Shown: one piece after another, positions 29,671 through 37,916 of the stretch
How positions within the stretch are numbered: position 1 is the first letter of the stretch
How the letters are laid out: every line of letters starts with the position of its first letter
From: Massilia terrae
Lineage (GTDB): Bacteria > Pseudomonadota > Gammaproteobacteria > Burkholderiales > Burkholderiaceae_D
Direction of reading: 5' to 3'
Length of the DNA: 64,000 nucleotides
Assembly (NCBI RefSeq): GCF_024753145.1
Contig: NZ_JANUGU010000003.1
Coordinates: 425,032-489,031 of the forward strand
Notes under the pieces: generated by a model
The model's input: only the letters and a program-made list of their open reading frames with translations
Databases searched by the model: none
Told to the model about the DNA's origin: nothing
Position numbers and translations under genes: made by a program

Positions 29671-31071
29671 TCAGCGGCCGCTGCGGAACAGGACCACCTT
29701 GAGCGTGTCGATCAGGATCAGCACGTCCAGGAACAGGCTGTTGTTCTTCACGTAGTACAGGTCATACTGCAGCTTCTGCAGCGCGTCTTCGGCGGAGGAG
29801 CCGTAGCCGTAGCGCACCTGGGCCCAGCCGGTGATGCCCGGCTTGATGCTGTGCCGGACGTTGTAGTACGGGACCACCTCGATCAGCTGCTCGACGAAGT
29901 AGGGCCGCTCCGGGCGCGGGCCGACGAACGACATCTCGCCCTTGAACACGTTGACGATCTGCGGCAGCTCGTCGATGCGGGTCTTGCGCATGAAGCCGCC
30001 GATGCGGGTGACGCGCGGATCGTTCTGCGCGGCCCACTGCGGCTTGCCGGGCTTCTCGGCGTCGGCGCGCATGCTGCGGAACTTGAGCACGCGGAAGGTC
30101 TTGCCGTCCTTGCCCACCCGTTCCTGCGAATAGAACACCGGGCCGCGGTCTTCCAGCCACACGGCCAGCGCGGCCAGCAGCATCACCGGGAAGGTCATCA
30201 CCATGATGATCGAGCTGCACACCAGGTCGAAGGAACGCTTCATGAAGGTGCGCACGAAGCTCTGGTCGAAGCCGCCGCCAAACACCAGCCAGCTCGGTTG
30301 CAGCGAGTCGACCCGGATCTGGCAGGTTTCGCGCTCGAAGAAGGTGGCGGCATCGGTCACCTTCACGCCCTGCAGTTTGCAGTCGAGCAGTTCCTTGATC
30401 GGGAATTTGGTGCGGCGGTTCTGCACCGACACCACGATTTCCTCTACCCCATGCTTGCGGGCCAGCTTGGCCAGGGATTCGCCTTCGCGCACCTTGAGCA
30501 GGCTGGCGGCCGGCACGCACACTTCTTCCGAATCGTTGGGCACGAAGCCGGCGATCTTGTAGTGGTGGTAGCGGGTGGTGCTGAGCGCCAGGTCGCTGCA
30601 CTCCTTGGCCAGCGGGCCATTACCAACGAACATGATGCGCGACTGGATCAGTTCCGAGGTTTTCAGGAAAACGATGCGGGCGATGAAAATGCCGATGGCG
30701 GCGATCGCGAACACCATCAGCAGGATGCTGCGGCCGAAGGCCAGGTCGGGCGCCAGGTAGAACAGCAGGGTCAGGATGAAAAAGCCCATCACGAAGGACG
30801 GCATCAGCTGCAGGAAGATCGACTTGCGGCTGCCGCCGTCGCTGAAATTAAGCTGATACATGCCCATCGCGCTCATGCTGAACACGACCGCGGTGGTGAA
30901 GGCGATCGCCGAGGTGAAGAAATGATGCAGGTGCCCGGGCGTGAATACTTCGCCGGCGCCCAGGTGGCGCACGGCCGCACCGGCATAGGCGGACCCCATC
31001 AGCACCAGCAGTTCGACGAATAAAAGTCCGAAAACGATCTTCGAAACGTAGTGATTAGATATCCTAAGCAC
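29671..31071 (-). CDS. Polyprenyl-phosphate sugar-1-phosphate transferase, exosortase A-associated (TIGR03013 type)
   Basis: The product has 466 aa. Four to five N-terminal membrane helices and a nucleotide-binding CoA-like middle domain precede the bacterial sugar transferase domain (from ~residue 275), with K-R-S-F-D-L-V, L-K-F-R-S-M-R and D-E-L-P-Q-I-V-N-V-F-K-G-E-M-S-F-V-G-P-R-P-E. This initiates the EPS repeat by loading a sugar-1-phosphate on undecaprenyl phosphate. I use the GTG at 31071 because GGAGG lies 5 bp upstream and the protein then begins at the family N-terminus. An in-frame extension to 31146 would run into the upstream epimerase gene. Confidence 0.93.
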   Translation of the reverse strand: MLRISNHYVSKIVFGLLFVELLVLMGSAYAGAAVRHLGAGEVFTPGHLHHFFTSAIAFTTAVVFSMSAMGMYQLNFSDGGSRKSIFLQLMPSFVMGFFILTLLFYLAPDLAFGRSILLMVFAIAAIGIFIARIVFLKTSELIQSRIMFVGNGPLAKECSDLALSTTRYHHYKIAGFVPNDSEEVCVPAASLLKVREGESLAKLARKHGVEEIVVSVQNRRTKFPIKELLDCKLQGVKVTDAATFFERETCQIRVDSLQPSWLVFGGGFDQSFVRTFMKRSFDLVCSSIIMVMTFPVMLLAALAVWLEDRGPVFYSQERVGKDGKTFRVLKFRSMRADAEKPGKPQWAAQNDPRVTRIGGFMRKTRIDELPQIVNVFKGEMSFVGPRPERPYFVEQLIEVVPYYNVRHSIKPGITGWAQVRYGYGSSAEDALQKLQYDLYYVKNNSLFLDVLILIDTLKVVLFRSGR

Positions 31072-31112
31072 GTCAGCCTCCAGAATTCTTGTTGTTACCT
31101 GGTACCACGCGT

Positions 31113-32147
31113 TCACCCTTGCCGTGCAAGGTCGCTGATGTACCAATCCATTGCCTGCTTCAATCCATCCCCGATCCGGTGCGTCGGCTCGTAGCCGAGC
31201 ATCTCAGCGGCCTTGGAAACATCAGCTTGCGAATGCCGTACGTCGCCTGGCCGGAAGTCGACGTATTGCGGCTTGTGGTCCGCCACGTGCGCAAAGCGCT
31301 CGCGCAGCAGCGTATGCATCATCTGGTACAGCGCATTGAGCGAGGTGCGGTCGTTCAGGGCCACGTTGTAGACCTGGTTCACCGCTTCCTTGTCCGCCAG
31401 CGCCGCCAGCAGGTTGGCCTGCACCGTGTTATCGATGTAGCAGAAATCGCGGCTGGTTTCACCATCTCCGTTGATACGCAGCGGCTGGTTTTTAATCAGC
31501 GCCGCGATCCATTGCGGAATCACCGCGGCATAAGCGCCGTGGGGATCCTGGCGCGGACCGAACACATTGAAATAGCGCAGGCCGATGGTCTCCATGCCGT
31601 AAGTGCGGCCGAAGACATTGGCATACAGCTCGTTCACGTATTTGGTCACTGCATAGGGCGACAGCGGATTGCCGATCTGGTGCTCGATTTTCGGCAGCGC
31701 CGGATGGTCGCCATAAGTGGAGCTCGATGCGGCGTAGATGAAGCGCCTGACTTTGGCGTCGCGCGCGGCGACCAGCATGTTCAGGAAGCCGGTGATATTG
31801 GTTTCGTTGGTGCCGATCGGATTGTCGATCGAGCGCGACACCGATCCCAGCGCAGCCTCGTGCAGCACGAAATCGACGCCTTCACAGGCACGCACGCAAT
31901 CGTTCAATTCGCGGATATCGCCTTCGATGAAGGTGAAATTGCGCCATTGCGCGGCATCGACCAGGTCGCGCACCTGGTCCAGGTTGTGCTGGTGACCGGT
32001 GGCGAAATTATCCAGGCCGGTCACGCGCTGGTCCAGCTTGAGCAGGGTTTCCACCAGGTTCGAGCCGATGAAACCGGCCGCCCCCGTCACCAGCCAGTGG
32101 TAGCGGTGTTGGCGCAGATGCTGTTCGACGTCTTTGAGCTTTTTCAC
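31113..32147 (-). CDS. UDP-N-acetylglucosamine 4-epimerase (WbpP/TviC-like)
   Basis: The product has 344 aa. It is an extended short-chain dehydrogenase with the NAD motif G-A-A-G-F-I-G (22-28), the catalytic serine at ~142-143 in A-S-S-S-T-Y-G and Tyr165/Lys169 in Y-A-V-T-K. The sequence follows the WbpP/TviC family, which interconverts UDP-GlcNAc and UDP-GalNAc (or the acids GlcNAcA and GalNAcA). Beside it lies a WbpO/TviB-like dehydrogenase, so UDP-GalNAcA, the Vi-antigen precursor, is the likely product. It is 41 bp upstream of the sugar transferase in the same operon. Confidence 0.93.
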   Translation of the reverse strand: MKKLKDVEQHLRQHRYHWLVTGAAGFIGSNLVETLLKLDQRVTGLDNFATGHQHNLDQVRDLVDAAQWRNFTFIEGDIRELNDCVRACEGVDFVLHEAALGSVSRSIDNPIGTNETNITGFLNMLVAARDAKVRRFIYAASSSTYGDHPALPKIEHQIGNPLSPYAVTKYVNELYANVFGRTYGMETIGLRYFNVFGPRQDPHGAYAAVIPQWIAALIKNQPLRINGDGETSRDFCYIDNTVQANLLAALADKEAVNQVYNVALNDRTSLNALYQMMHTLLRERFAHVADHKPQYVDFRPGDVRHSQADVSKAAEMLGYEPTHRIGDGLKQAMDWYISDLARQG

Positions 32148-32225
32148 TTTAGGGACACTTTTCTAGGTGATGCCTTGCTCCGGGCCGGCGCCGCGACGAT
32201 GCGGCAGCCGGTCCACCGGTAATGC

Positions 32226-33518
32226 TTACAGCCGCCAGACGCAAAAGCCGGCTTCGCTGATCGCCTTCGGATCGAAATGCGATTTCACGTCGATGAAGCA
32301 GCCGCCTTCGTTCAGCTTCGATTCGAAATCTAGCAGCGAACGCGCCAGCACTTCCTCGTGCGGCACCGCCACGATCAGGGCGTCGGCTTTCGGCAGGCTG
32401 TCCCAGCTTTGCAGCTTGATGCCGTATTCGTGCTCGGATTCGGCGCCGTCGGCGACCGGATCGTGCACGTGCACTTCGCAGCCGTAGCTTTCCAGCTCAT
32501 GGACGATGTCGGCCACTTTCGAATTGCGCAGGTCCGGGCAGTTTTCCTTGAACGTCAGGCCGATCACGTTGACCTTCGAGCCCTTGACGTGAAAGCCGCA
32601 GGAGATCATGTTCTTGACCGTTTTCTCGGCCACGAATTTCGCCATGCCGTCATTGATGCGGCGGCCGGCCAGGATCACTTGCGGGTGGTAGCCGATCATT
32701 TCGGCCTTGTGGGTCAGGTAATACGGATCGACACCGATGCAGTGGCCGCCGACCAGGCCCGGACGGAACGGCAGGAAGTTCCATTTGGTGCCTGCCGCTT
32801 TCAGCACTTCCAGCGTGTCGATGCCGACTTTGTCGAAAATGATGGCCAGTTCGTTCATCAGCGCGATATTCAGGTCGCGCTGGGTGTTTTCGATGACCTT
32901 TGCTGCTTCCGCCACCTTGACGCTGGAAGCACGGTGCACGCCGGCGGCGACCACGGATTCATACAGCTGCGCCACGCGCTCCAGGGTTTCCTCGTCGTCG
33001 CCGGAGACCACTTTCAGGATCGTGGTCAGGCGGTGCTCCTTGTCGCCCGGGTTGATGCGCTCCGGCGAAAATCCGACGTGGAAATCCTGTTTCCATTTCA
33101 TGCCGGAGTATTTTTCCAGCAGCGGAATGCACACTTCCTCGGTGGCGCCCGGGTACACGGTAGATTCGTACACCACGATCGCGCCCTGTTTCATGTGGGT
33201 GCCGACGGTCTTGCTGGCGCCTTCGAGCGGCGTGAAATCGGGGTTGTGGGCGATATCGACCGGGGTCGGCACGGCCACGATGATGTAGTCGGCCTGCGAC
33301 AGCTGCGACGGATCGTTGGTGACTTCCAGGTGGCGCGATTCCTTCAGTTCCGCCGTCGACACTTCGCCGGTCGGATCGATAAAGCGCTTGTAATTCTCAA
33401 TTTTGGCCGAGGACAGGTCAAAGCCAATTGTCCTGCCCTTTTTGCCAAATTCGACTGCCAGCGGCAAGCCGACATAGCCCAGACCTACTACTGCGACGAC
33501 CTCATCTGCTTTCATCAT
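32226..33518 (-). CDS. UDP-N-acetyl-hexosamine 6-dehydrogenase (WbpO/TviB-like)
   Basis: The product has 430 aa. It has the Rossmann motif V-V-G-L-G-Y-V-G-L-P-L-A-V-E-F-G near the start. Three UDP-sugar dehydrogenase domains follow, with the catalytic-cysteine region G-G-H-C-I-G-V-D-P-Y-Y-L-T. The last motif is typical of UDP-HexNAc dehydrogenases and not of Ugd, which has G-S-C-F-P-K-D. It makes UDP-GlcNAcA or UDP-GalNAcA. Two adjacent ATGs (33518 and 33515) follow ACGGAACC; I list the first. It opens the minus-strand operon that runs to 24721. Confidence 0.93.
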   Translation of the reverse strand: MMKADEVVAVVGLGYVGLPLAVEFGKKGRTIGFDLSSAKIENYKRFIDPTGEVSTAELKESRHLEVTNDPSQLSQADYIIVAVPTPVDIAHNPDFTPLEGASKTVGTHMKQGAIVVYESTVYPGATEEVCIPLLEKYSGMKWKQDFHVGFSPERINPGDKEHRLTTILKVVSGDDEETLERVAQLYESVVAAGVHRASSVKVAEAAKVIENTQRDLNIALMNELAIIFDKVGIDTLEVLKAAGTKWNFLPFRPGLVGGHCIGVDPYYLTHKAEMIGYHPQVILAGRRINDGMAKFVAEKTVKNMISCGFHVKGSKVNVIGLTFKENCPDLRNSKVADIVHELESYGCEVHVHDPVADGAESEHEYGIKLQSWDSLPKADALIVAVPHEEVLARSLLDFESKLNEGGCFIDVKSHFDPKAISEAGFCVWRL

Positions 33519-34049
33519 CGGTTCCGTTCTCAGAATCAAATTCGCTTCGAGCATTCGTTCGGGCCGATATTGCCAAAACGATACTGCGCAAATCATCAGG
33601 TTAATATCAAAAATATACTAACCGGCACTGCATCGACGACCCGCCGTAGCCACCGCAAAACGAGGCGGTTCAAGCAAAAACCAGGCTTGTCGTCTCTGGT
33701 TCGCAACGAAACGTTGCCAAAATCGCAGTTACCGAGAAATTTCTTCCACTTGCTCAGCAGGTGGCCTGTGCTTGGGCTGATCGGCATTTGTCAAATTAGA
33801 CTTATCTTCCAAGCAACAGTGCTGCAATATTAGCATTTTCTAATTTTCAAGTTCCGGAGTGAATTGAATCGTGCGCACCCTCTTTGAACTGTTGAGTAAT
33901 CGTAGTTCCGGAAACCAAGCAGATGGCGCACGATTGGATGAGCTACGGCATTGCTTTTTAGAAATAAACTTGGAAATCCGGCACTGTCCGGATGGGGCGG
34001 AGGGAGGCGCGGCGCCGGAATCGGACCGCGCCGGATGTTGAAATCCAGT
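33519..34049. promoter_or_regulatory. Regulatory region upstream of the 24.7-33.5 kb EPS operon
   Basis: These 531 bp without a gene are much AT-richer than the flanks. Features: perfect inverted repeat GCAACG-AAA-CGTTGC (33703-33717); AGTTCCGGA twice (33850-33858 and 33904-33912); and AATCGTGCGC (33867-33876) facing its exact inverse GCGCACGATT (33926-33935). Copies of the last two motifs occur at 5252 and 5280. No clear -24/-12 or -35/-10 pair was found by eye. Short frames here (minus 33596-33787 and 33830-34090) look non-coding. Confidence 0.6.
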
Positions 34050-34391
34050 TCAGGCCTGGAGCGCCTTGCAGCCTTTCTTGGCCGCGGCAATCTGGATCGC
34101 GGCGACTTCGCCCTTCGACTTGGCGACGTCCTTTTCGTGGTCGCCGGTGAACCAGCTGACCGGGATCAGGACCCAGAACACGCTGACCGCGTCTTTCTTG
34201 ACCTGGGCGTCCTGCATGTCCGAGAACTTTTTCAGATCCGCCTTGGCCATCGTCATCGAGGTATCCAGCTGCAAGCAGTCGATGCTCATGTATTGGTCTT
34301 GCGAGACCAGTGCCGGCTGGATACGTTCGGGACTGGTGGCGCAGCCGGTGACAGCGGCCGCGAGCAGGCTCAGCGCAAGCAATTTCTTCAT
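34050..34391 (-). CDS. Small predicted lipoprotein, unknown function
   Basis: The product has 113 aa. A lipoprotein signal peptide (K-K-L-L-A-L-S-L-L-A-A-A-V) ends in the lipobox V-T-G-C, so Cys17 would be lipidated. The mature part has one internal hydrophobic stretch (V-S-V-F-W-V-L-I-P-V-S-W-F) flanked by charged helices and a late cysteine, which gives it the look of a small helical envelope protein. I do not recognise the family. Translation is preceded by GGAGGAAG, whose first bases lie in the 3' arm of a 10-bp hairpin (34400-34427). It is probably a single-gene unit. Confidence 0.75.
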   Translation of the reverse strand: MKKLLALSLLAAAVTGCATSPERIQPALVSQDQYMSIDCLQLDTSMTMAKADLKKFSDMQDAQVKKDAVSVFWVLIPVSWFTGDHEKDVAKSKGEVAAIQIAAAKKGCKALQA

Positions 34392-34399
34392 TTCTTCCT

Positions 34400-34427
34400 C
34401 CGAATTGTTTTCAAGACAACAATTCGG
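34400..34427 (-). promoter_or_regulatory. 10-bp inverted repeat overlapping the lipoprotein Shine-Dalgarno
   Basis: The arms are CCGAATTGTT and AACAATTCGG around an 8-base centre. Read on the minus strand, the 3' arm runs directly into AGGAAGAAATG, so the CGG of the ribosome-binding site CGGAGG lies inside the stem. It could be an RNA hairpin controlling translation, or a DNA operator at the promoter. The stem is AT-rich and would be moderately stable. Confidence 0.6.
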
Positions 34428-34479
34428 ATCGTAAACCCGCTGCTCAGCCGTTGTCGCACGACACGCGCAAGAACAAGCA

Positions 34480-34497
34480 GCGGCGGCCGGCCGCCGC
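34480..34497. terminator. 18-bp GC palindrome downstream of the isochorismatase gene
   Basis: A perfect palindrome, GCGGCGGCC/GGCCGCCGC, lies 14 bp after the isochorismatase stop (minus strand). It is followed by moderately T-rich sequence without a true T tract. It may act as a weak or factor-assisted terminator, or be only a GC-rich symmetrical sequence. Confidence 0.35.
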
Positions 34498-34510
34498 CGA
34501 TGGCAGGGGC

Positions 34511-35152
34511 TTACTCGCTGCGGTCGTACGAGAACTGGATGCCGGCCGTGCCGCCGGTCTCGATGAACAGCTTGATGAAGGCGGGAACGGTCTCGCTGCG
34601 CTTCCAGTCGCGCTGCAGTTCACAGAACAGCTGTACGGTAGAAATGAGCTTGCCGCCGGCCTGCTCGATACGGCGCAGTGCGGCTTCGTGCGCGGCCACC
34701 GACGTGCCGCCCACCGCATCCACCGGCACGTAGACCTCGTAGCCCTCCGCCAGCGCATCCAGCGCCGGGAAGGTCAGGCATGCCTCGGTCCACAAGGCCG
34801 TCATGATCAGCTTCTTGCGGCCGGTCTCCTGCACCGCCTTGCGGAATTCCACGTCCTCCCAGCTGTTGATGGTGGTGCGGTCGTAGGTCGGATAGTCGCC
34901 CAGCACCTTGCGGATATGGGGCACTGGCGGCTTGTTCAGGCCGCTCTGGACGTTGACGGTCGAGTGCACGACCGGCAGCCCGTAGGCGACGGCGGCTTTC
35001 GAGACGCCGACGATGTTGTTCAGCAACAGTTGCCTGTCCATCGAGGCAATCGAATTCACCTGCACCGGCTGGTAATCGATGATGATGAAGGCCGCGTTCT
35101 GCGGCGTCAGGAGGTGGTCTGCTTTCGGGTCACGAATCGGTTCGCTGGCCAT
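34511..35152 (-). CDS. Isochorismatase-family cysteine hydrolase (YcaC-like)
   Basis: The product has 213 aa. The fold shows the catalytic triad pattern of the family: Asp26 in I-I-I-D-Y-Q, a lysine at 113/114 in R-K-K-L-I-M and Cys125 in W-T-E-A-C-L-T-F-P-A. The closest-looking subgroup is YcaC-type hydrolases of unknown natural substrate; true isochorismatase is unlikely without enterobactin-type genes. The gene follows a pirin gene in the same direction, and both are divergent from a LysR regulator. This is a common regulator-plus-redox/hydrolase arrangement. Confidence 0.9.
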   Translation of the reverse strand: MASEPIRDPKADHLLTPQNAAFIIIDYQPVQVNSIASMDRQLLLNNIVGVSKAAVAYGLPVVHSTVNVQSGLNKPPVPHIRKVLGDYPTYDRTTINSWEDVEFRKAVQETGRKKLIMTALWTEACLTFPALDALAEGYEVYVPVDAVGGTSVAAHEAALRRIEQAGGKLISTVQLFCELQRDWKRSETVPAFIKLFIETGGTAGIQFSYDRSE

Positions 35153-35186
35153 GATGACATCCTTTCTTTGACAGGCCCGCCGGAAT

Positions 35187-35209
35187 CCAGCCCGGGTGCG
35201 CCGGGCTGG
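35187..35209. repeat. Extragenic 9-bp GC hairpin (REP-like)
   Basis: A perfect inverted repeat, CCAGCCCGG - GTGCG - CCGGGCTGG, lies in the 101-bp gap between the broken pirin gene and isochorismatase. Outer flanks GCCCGC and GCGGG extend the symmetry imperfectly. No T run follows on either side, so a REP-type element or mRNA-processing hairpin fits better than a terminator. No second copy was noticed in the window. Confidence 0.4.
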
Positions 35210-35253
35210 CGGGGACGGCGCGGGCCTGCCCGTCCCCTTATACTGATGACGGT

Positions 35254-36113
35254 TTAGGCTTGCGCAGGCGGGGCGAAGCGGCCGCTGCTGAAATCCTCGA
35301 AGGCCTCGCGGATCTGTTCCTGCGTGTTCATCACGAACGGTCCGTAGCCCACGATCGGCTCCTCGATCGGCTCGCCGGTCAGGACCAGCACCGTCGCGTC
35401 GCCATCGGCCCGGATGCCCAGCTCGCCGCCTTCGCGGCCCAGCAACACCATTTCCGCCGTGCCGGCCTCCTGGCTGCCGTTGAGGGTGACATGTCCGGAC
35501 AACACCACCAGCATCGCCGTGTGCCCCTCCGGCAAGTTGAGTTCCAGGTCCGCATTCGCGGCCAGGCGCAGGTCCCAGATGTTGATGGGTGTGAATGTCC
35601 TGGCCGGACCGGTGGCGCCGAGCAGTTCACCGGCGATCACGCGCCCCTTGCCGCTGCCATTGGGCAGGTCCACGACCGGAATGTCGGCCGAGACAATGCC
35701 CTGGTAGCCACCCGGCGTCATCTTGTCCTTGGCCGGCAGGTTGACCCACAGCTGGACCATCCGGAACGGGCCGCCAGTCCGGGCAAACGCCGGGGCGTGG
35801 TATTCCTCGTGCAGGATGCCGGCGCCGGCCGTCATCCACTGGACGTCCCCGGGGCCGATCACGCCGCCATTGCCGGCCGAATCCTTGTGCTCGACCTGGC
35901 CCTCATACACGATGGTCACGGTCTCGAAGCCGCGGTGCGGGTGCTGGCCGACGCCGCGGCGGCTGGTCGTGGGCTCGAAATAGTGCGGACCGGCATAGTC
36001 GAGCAGCAGGAAGGGGCTGACATGCTGGCCCAGGTCGTTGTACGGACCGGAAAGCCGTCACCCACCCAGTGGCTGCGGTTGTTGCCGTAACGTCCGACGA
36101 TCGTCTTGCGCAT
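35254..36113 (-). pseudogene. Pirin-family gene broken by a frameshift near codon 25
   Basis: The frame beginning at ATG 36113 encodes the normal pirin start (R-K-T-I-V-G-R-Y-G-N-N-R-S-H-W-V-G-D-G-F) and then turns into nonsense after F-P-V. The rest of pirin continues in another frame from about 36039 (Y-N-D-L-G-Q-H-V-S-P-F-L-L-L-D-Y), with both metal-site motifs (H-P-H-R-G and the later H-E-E-Y-H). That frame has a TGA just upstream, so no single protein can be made. The loop expected between them (about four to five residues) is missing, which suggests a small deletion that is not a multiple of three, around 36039-36045. A sequencing error is the alternative. Restart at GTG 35919 would lack the first metal-ligand pair. 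Confidence 0.8.
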
Positions 36114-36168
36114 GATGTCTTCTCCATTGGCGGCGGCAGATTTGCCGCCTCATCAAAACCAGCTTAGC

Positions 36169-36198
36169 ATCGCAACGATCATTCAAAAAGATTGCGAT
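36169..36198. promoter_or_regulatory. Candidate LysR operator between pirin and LysR genes
   Basis: The inverted repeat ATCGCAA (36169-36175) / TTGCGAT (36192-36198) has a 16-bp centre. It lies in the 114-bp divergent intergenic region, 30 bp before the LysR start. LysR-type regulators bind imperfect dyads of this size at divergent promoters. Confidence 0.55.
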
Positions 36199-36227
36199 TT
36201 TCGACGATCCGTCCTGATAATAGGACG

Positions 36228-37139
36228 ATGCAAGACCTTAATGATCTCTACTATTTCGTCCAGGTCGTCGACCACGGCGGCTTCGCTGCGGCCGCGCGCG
36301 CCACCGGATTGCAGAAGTCCAGGCTCAGCCGGCGGATCCAGCAGCTGGAAGAACGGATGGGGGTACGCCTGCTCAACCGGTCCTCGCGCCGGTTTTCGAC
36401 CACCGAGCTGGGCCGTGCTTACTACGACCGCTGTGTGGCCATGCTGGTGGAGGCGGAAGCCGCCGACCAGGTCATCGCCCAGGTGCGCGCCGCGCCGCGC
36501 GGCATCATCCGGGTCAGCTGCCCGGTCGCGCTCATCAACTTCCAGTTCGGCGCGCTGTTCGCCCGCTTCCTTGAGGCGTACCCGGACGTGGTCATCCATC
36601 TGGAAAGCTCGAACCGGCGCGTGGACGTGATCGGCGAAGGTTTCGACGTCGCCATCCGGGTGCGCTTCCCGCCCCTCGAATCCAGCGAGCTGGTGATGCG
36701 CAAGCTCGACATCAGCACGCTGGGCCTGGTGGCCAGCCCCACCTTCCTGGCCGGGCGATCGATCAACTCGCCCGCCGACCTGCACGGCACGCCCAGCGTG
36801 ACGCTGGGGCCGGCAAAGCGGGACTACCAATGGGAGCTCCAGCACGCCGACGGCCGGACGGCGCACATCAGCCATGTGCCACGGCTGGTGACCGACGATA
36901 TGGCCGCCCTGTGCGACGCGGCCATTGCCGGCGTGGGGATTGCGGCGCTGCCCACCATGATGGTGTGGCGCCAGGTCGAAGCCGGGCAACTGGTCCGTGT
37001 GCTGCCCGAGTGGCAACCGCCCGCCGGCATCGTGCATGCCGTGTTTCCATCGCGGCGGGGACTGCTGCCTTCGATCCGGACCTTCCTCGATTTCCTGGCG
37101 GCCGAATGCACCGAGGCGCGGCGGCGGACCGAAGGCTAA
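36228..37139 (+). CDS. LysR-family transcriptional regulator
   Basis: The product has 303 aa, the normal length. An N-terminal winged helix (D-L-N-D-L-Y-Y-F-V-Q-V-V-D-H-G-G-F-A-A-A-A-R with R-R-I-Q-Q-L-E) is followed by a periplasmic-binding-like effector domain. The subgroup resembles AaeR/DsdC-like regulators that sit next to pirin genes. The start at ATG 36228 was chosen because the family begins right at the helix; the frame is open 36 bp further. It is divergent from the pirin/isochorismatase pair and probably controls it through the dyad at 36169-36198. Its own target may now be non-functional, since pirin is broken. Confidence 0.93.
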   Translation: MQDLNDLYYFVQVVDHGGFAAAARATGLQKSRLSRRIQQLEERMGVRLLNRSSRRFSTTELGRAYYDRCVAMLVEAEAADQVIAQVRAAPRGIIRVSCPVALINFQFGALFARFLEAYPDVVIHLESSNRRVDVIGEGFDVAIRVRFPPLESSELVMRKLDISTLGLVASPTFLAGRSINSPADLHGTPSVTLGPAKRDYQWELQHADGRTAHISHVPRLVTDDMAALCDAAIAGVGIAALPTMMVWRQVEAGQLVRVLPEWQPPAGIVHAVFPSRRGLLPSIRTFLDFLAAECTEARRRTEG

Positions 37140-37148
37140 GAAGGCGGA

Positions 37149-37913
37149 TTAATTGAAAGGCACACCAATGATCGCCTTCAGCACCCAGCGATCGGACGCC
37201 TGCCTGTTGCCGCGGCCGATGCCAAGGTTCAGGTCCCAGCCTTTCACATTGGTGTCGAGGACGGCGTAGGTCGTGTGCGGCTGCCGGCCAGGATTGCCGA
37301 GCTGGCGCGCTTCACCCAGCTCATTGTAGCTTTCGAAGCCGACCTGGGTCGTGTCGCTGATGGCGTAGCCGAATTTGCTCGCAAGCTCGATTGTCGTCGG
37401 CGCCGGTGCGGGGCCGGAGACCTTGAAATCGACATTCACGTTGAGGGCCGCGGTCCAGCGCGAGCCTTTGTAGCCGAGGATTCCTTTCAGCTCGCCATTC
37501 CACGGGTTTTCGTCGAAGCGGTGCTCGACCCGGCCAATTTCCAGGTTCGCGCCATAAAACAGCGGGCTGTCCGCCGCGCTGGGGATGAATTTCAGGCGCA
37601 GCTTTTCGCCGCCGACGTTGTAGCGGCCGTCGCCATCGCGCGAACCCAAAATGTAGGCGCCCAGTTCAAGGCTGGAGCTCAGCCCATATGAAAACTCCGG
37701 GGTCACACGCAGCGAATGTCGCGACAATTGCGCACCTGGATAATCCGGTTCGCGCGCTCCCGACAGCACGTAATTCGTGTGCACGTCCAGCCCGAATTCG
37801 CCGGGCTTGCTCATCTCGTTCATGTAGACCTGGATTTCTTCAGGCGCCGCCGCGGCTGTCCCTGCAGCCAAAGCCAGCGCCGCAATCGACATGTCCAGGA
37901 TTTTCTTCTGCAT
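37149..37913 (-). CDS. Predicted outer-membrane beta-barrel protein
   Basis: The product has 254 aa. A Sec signal peptide (M-Q-K-K-I-L-D-M-S-I-A-A-L-A-L-A-A-G-T-A-A-A) is followed by alternating amphipathic strands (G-L-S-S-S-L-E-L-G-A-Y, L-R-L-K-F-I-P, L-E-I-G-R-V-E-H-R-F) and a C-terminus A-I-I-G-V-P-F-N. This suggests a barrel-type surface protein like the MetA/DUF-type phenol-degradation outer-membrane family. The gene lies 3 bp after a small DNA-binding-like gene and ends the 12-gene minus-strand run. Specific transport function is unknown. Confidence 0.7.
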   Translation of the reverse strand: MQKKILDMSIAALALAAGTAAAAPEEIQVYMNEMSKPGEFGLDVHTNYVLSGAREPDYPGAQLSRHSLRVTPEFSYGLSSSLELGAYILGSRDGDGRYNVGGEKLRLKFIPSAADSPLFYGANLEIGRVEHRFDENPWNGELKGILGYKGSRWTAALNVNVDFKVSGPAPAPTTIELASKFGYAISDTTQVGFESYNELGEARQLGNPGRQPHTTYAVLDTNVKGWDLNLGIGRGNRQASDRWVLKAIIGVPFN

Positions 37914-37916
37914 GCT

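Noticed and set aside
31072..31146. Longer start for the initiating sugar transferase
   Set aside because: GGAGG sits 5 bp before GTG 31071, and the added 25 residues overlap the epimerase gene and do not resemble the family.
33596..34090. Short minus-strand frames (33596-33787 and 33830-34090) in the EPS regulatory region
   Set aside because: AT-rich upstream sequence, no good ribosome-binding site and no recognisable protein features. The second also overlaps the lipoprotein gene end.
35254..35919. A shorter intact pirin starting at GTG 35919
   Set aside because: It would lose the first ~65 residues including the first metal-ligand pair H-P-H. The remaining N-terminal part is plainly visible upstream in other frames, so a broken gene is the better call.
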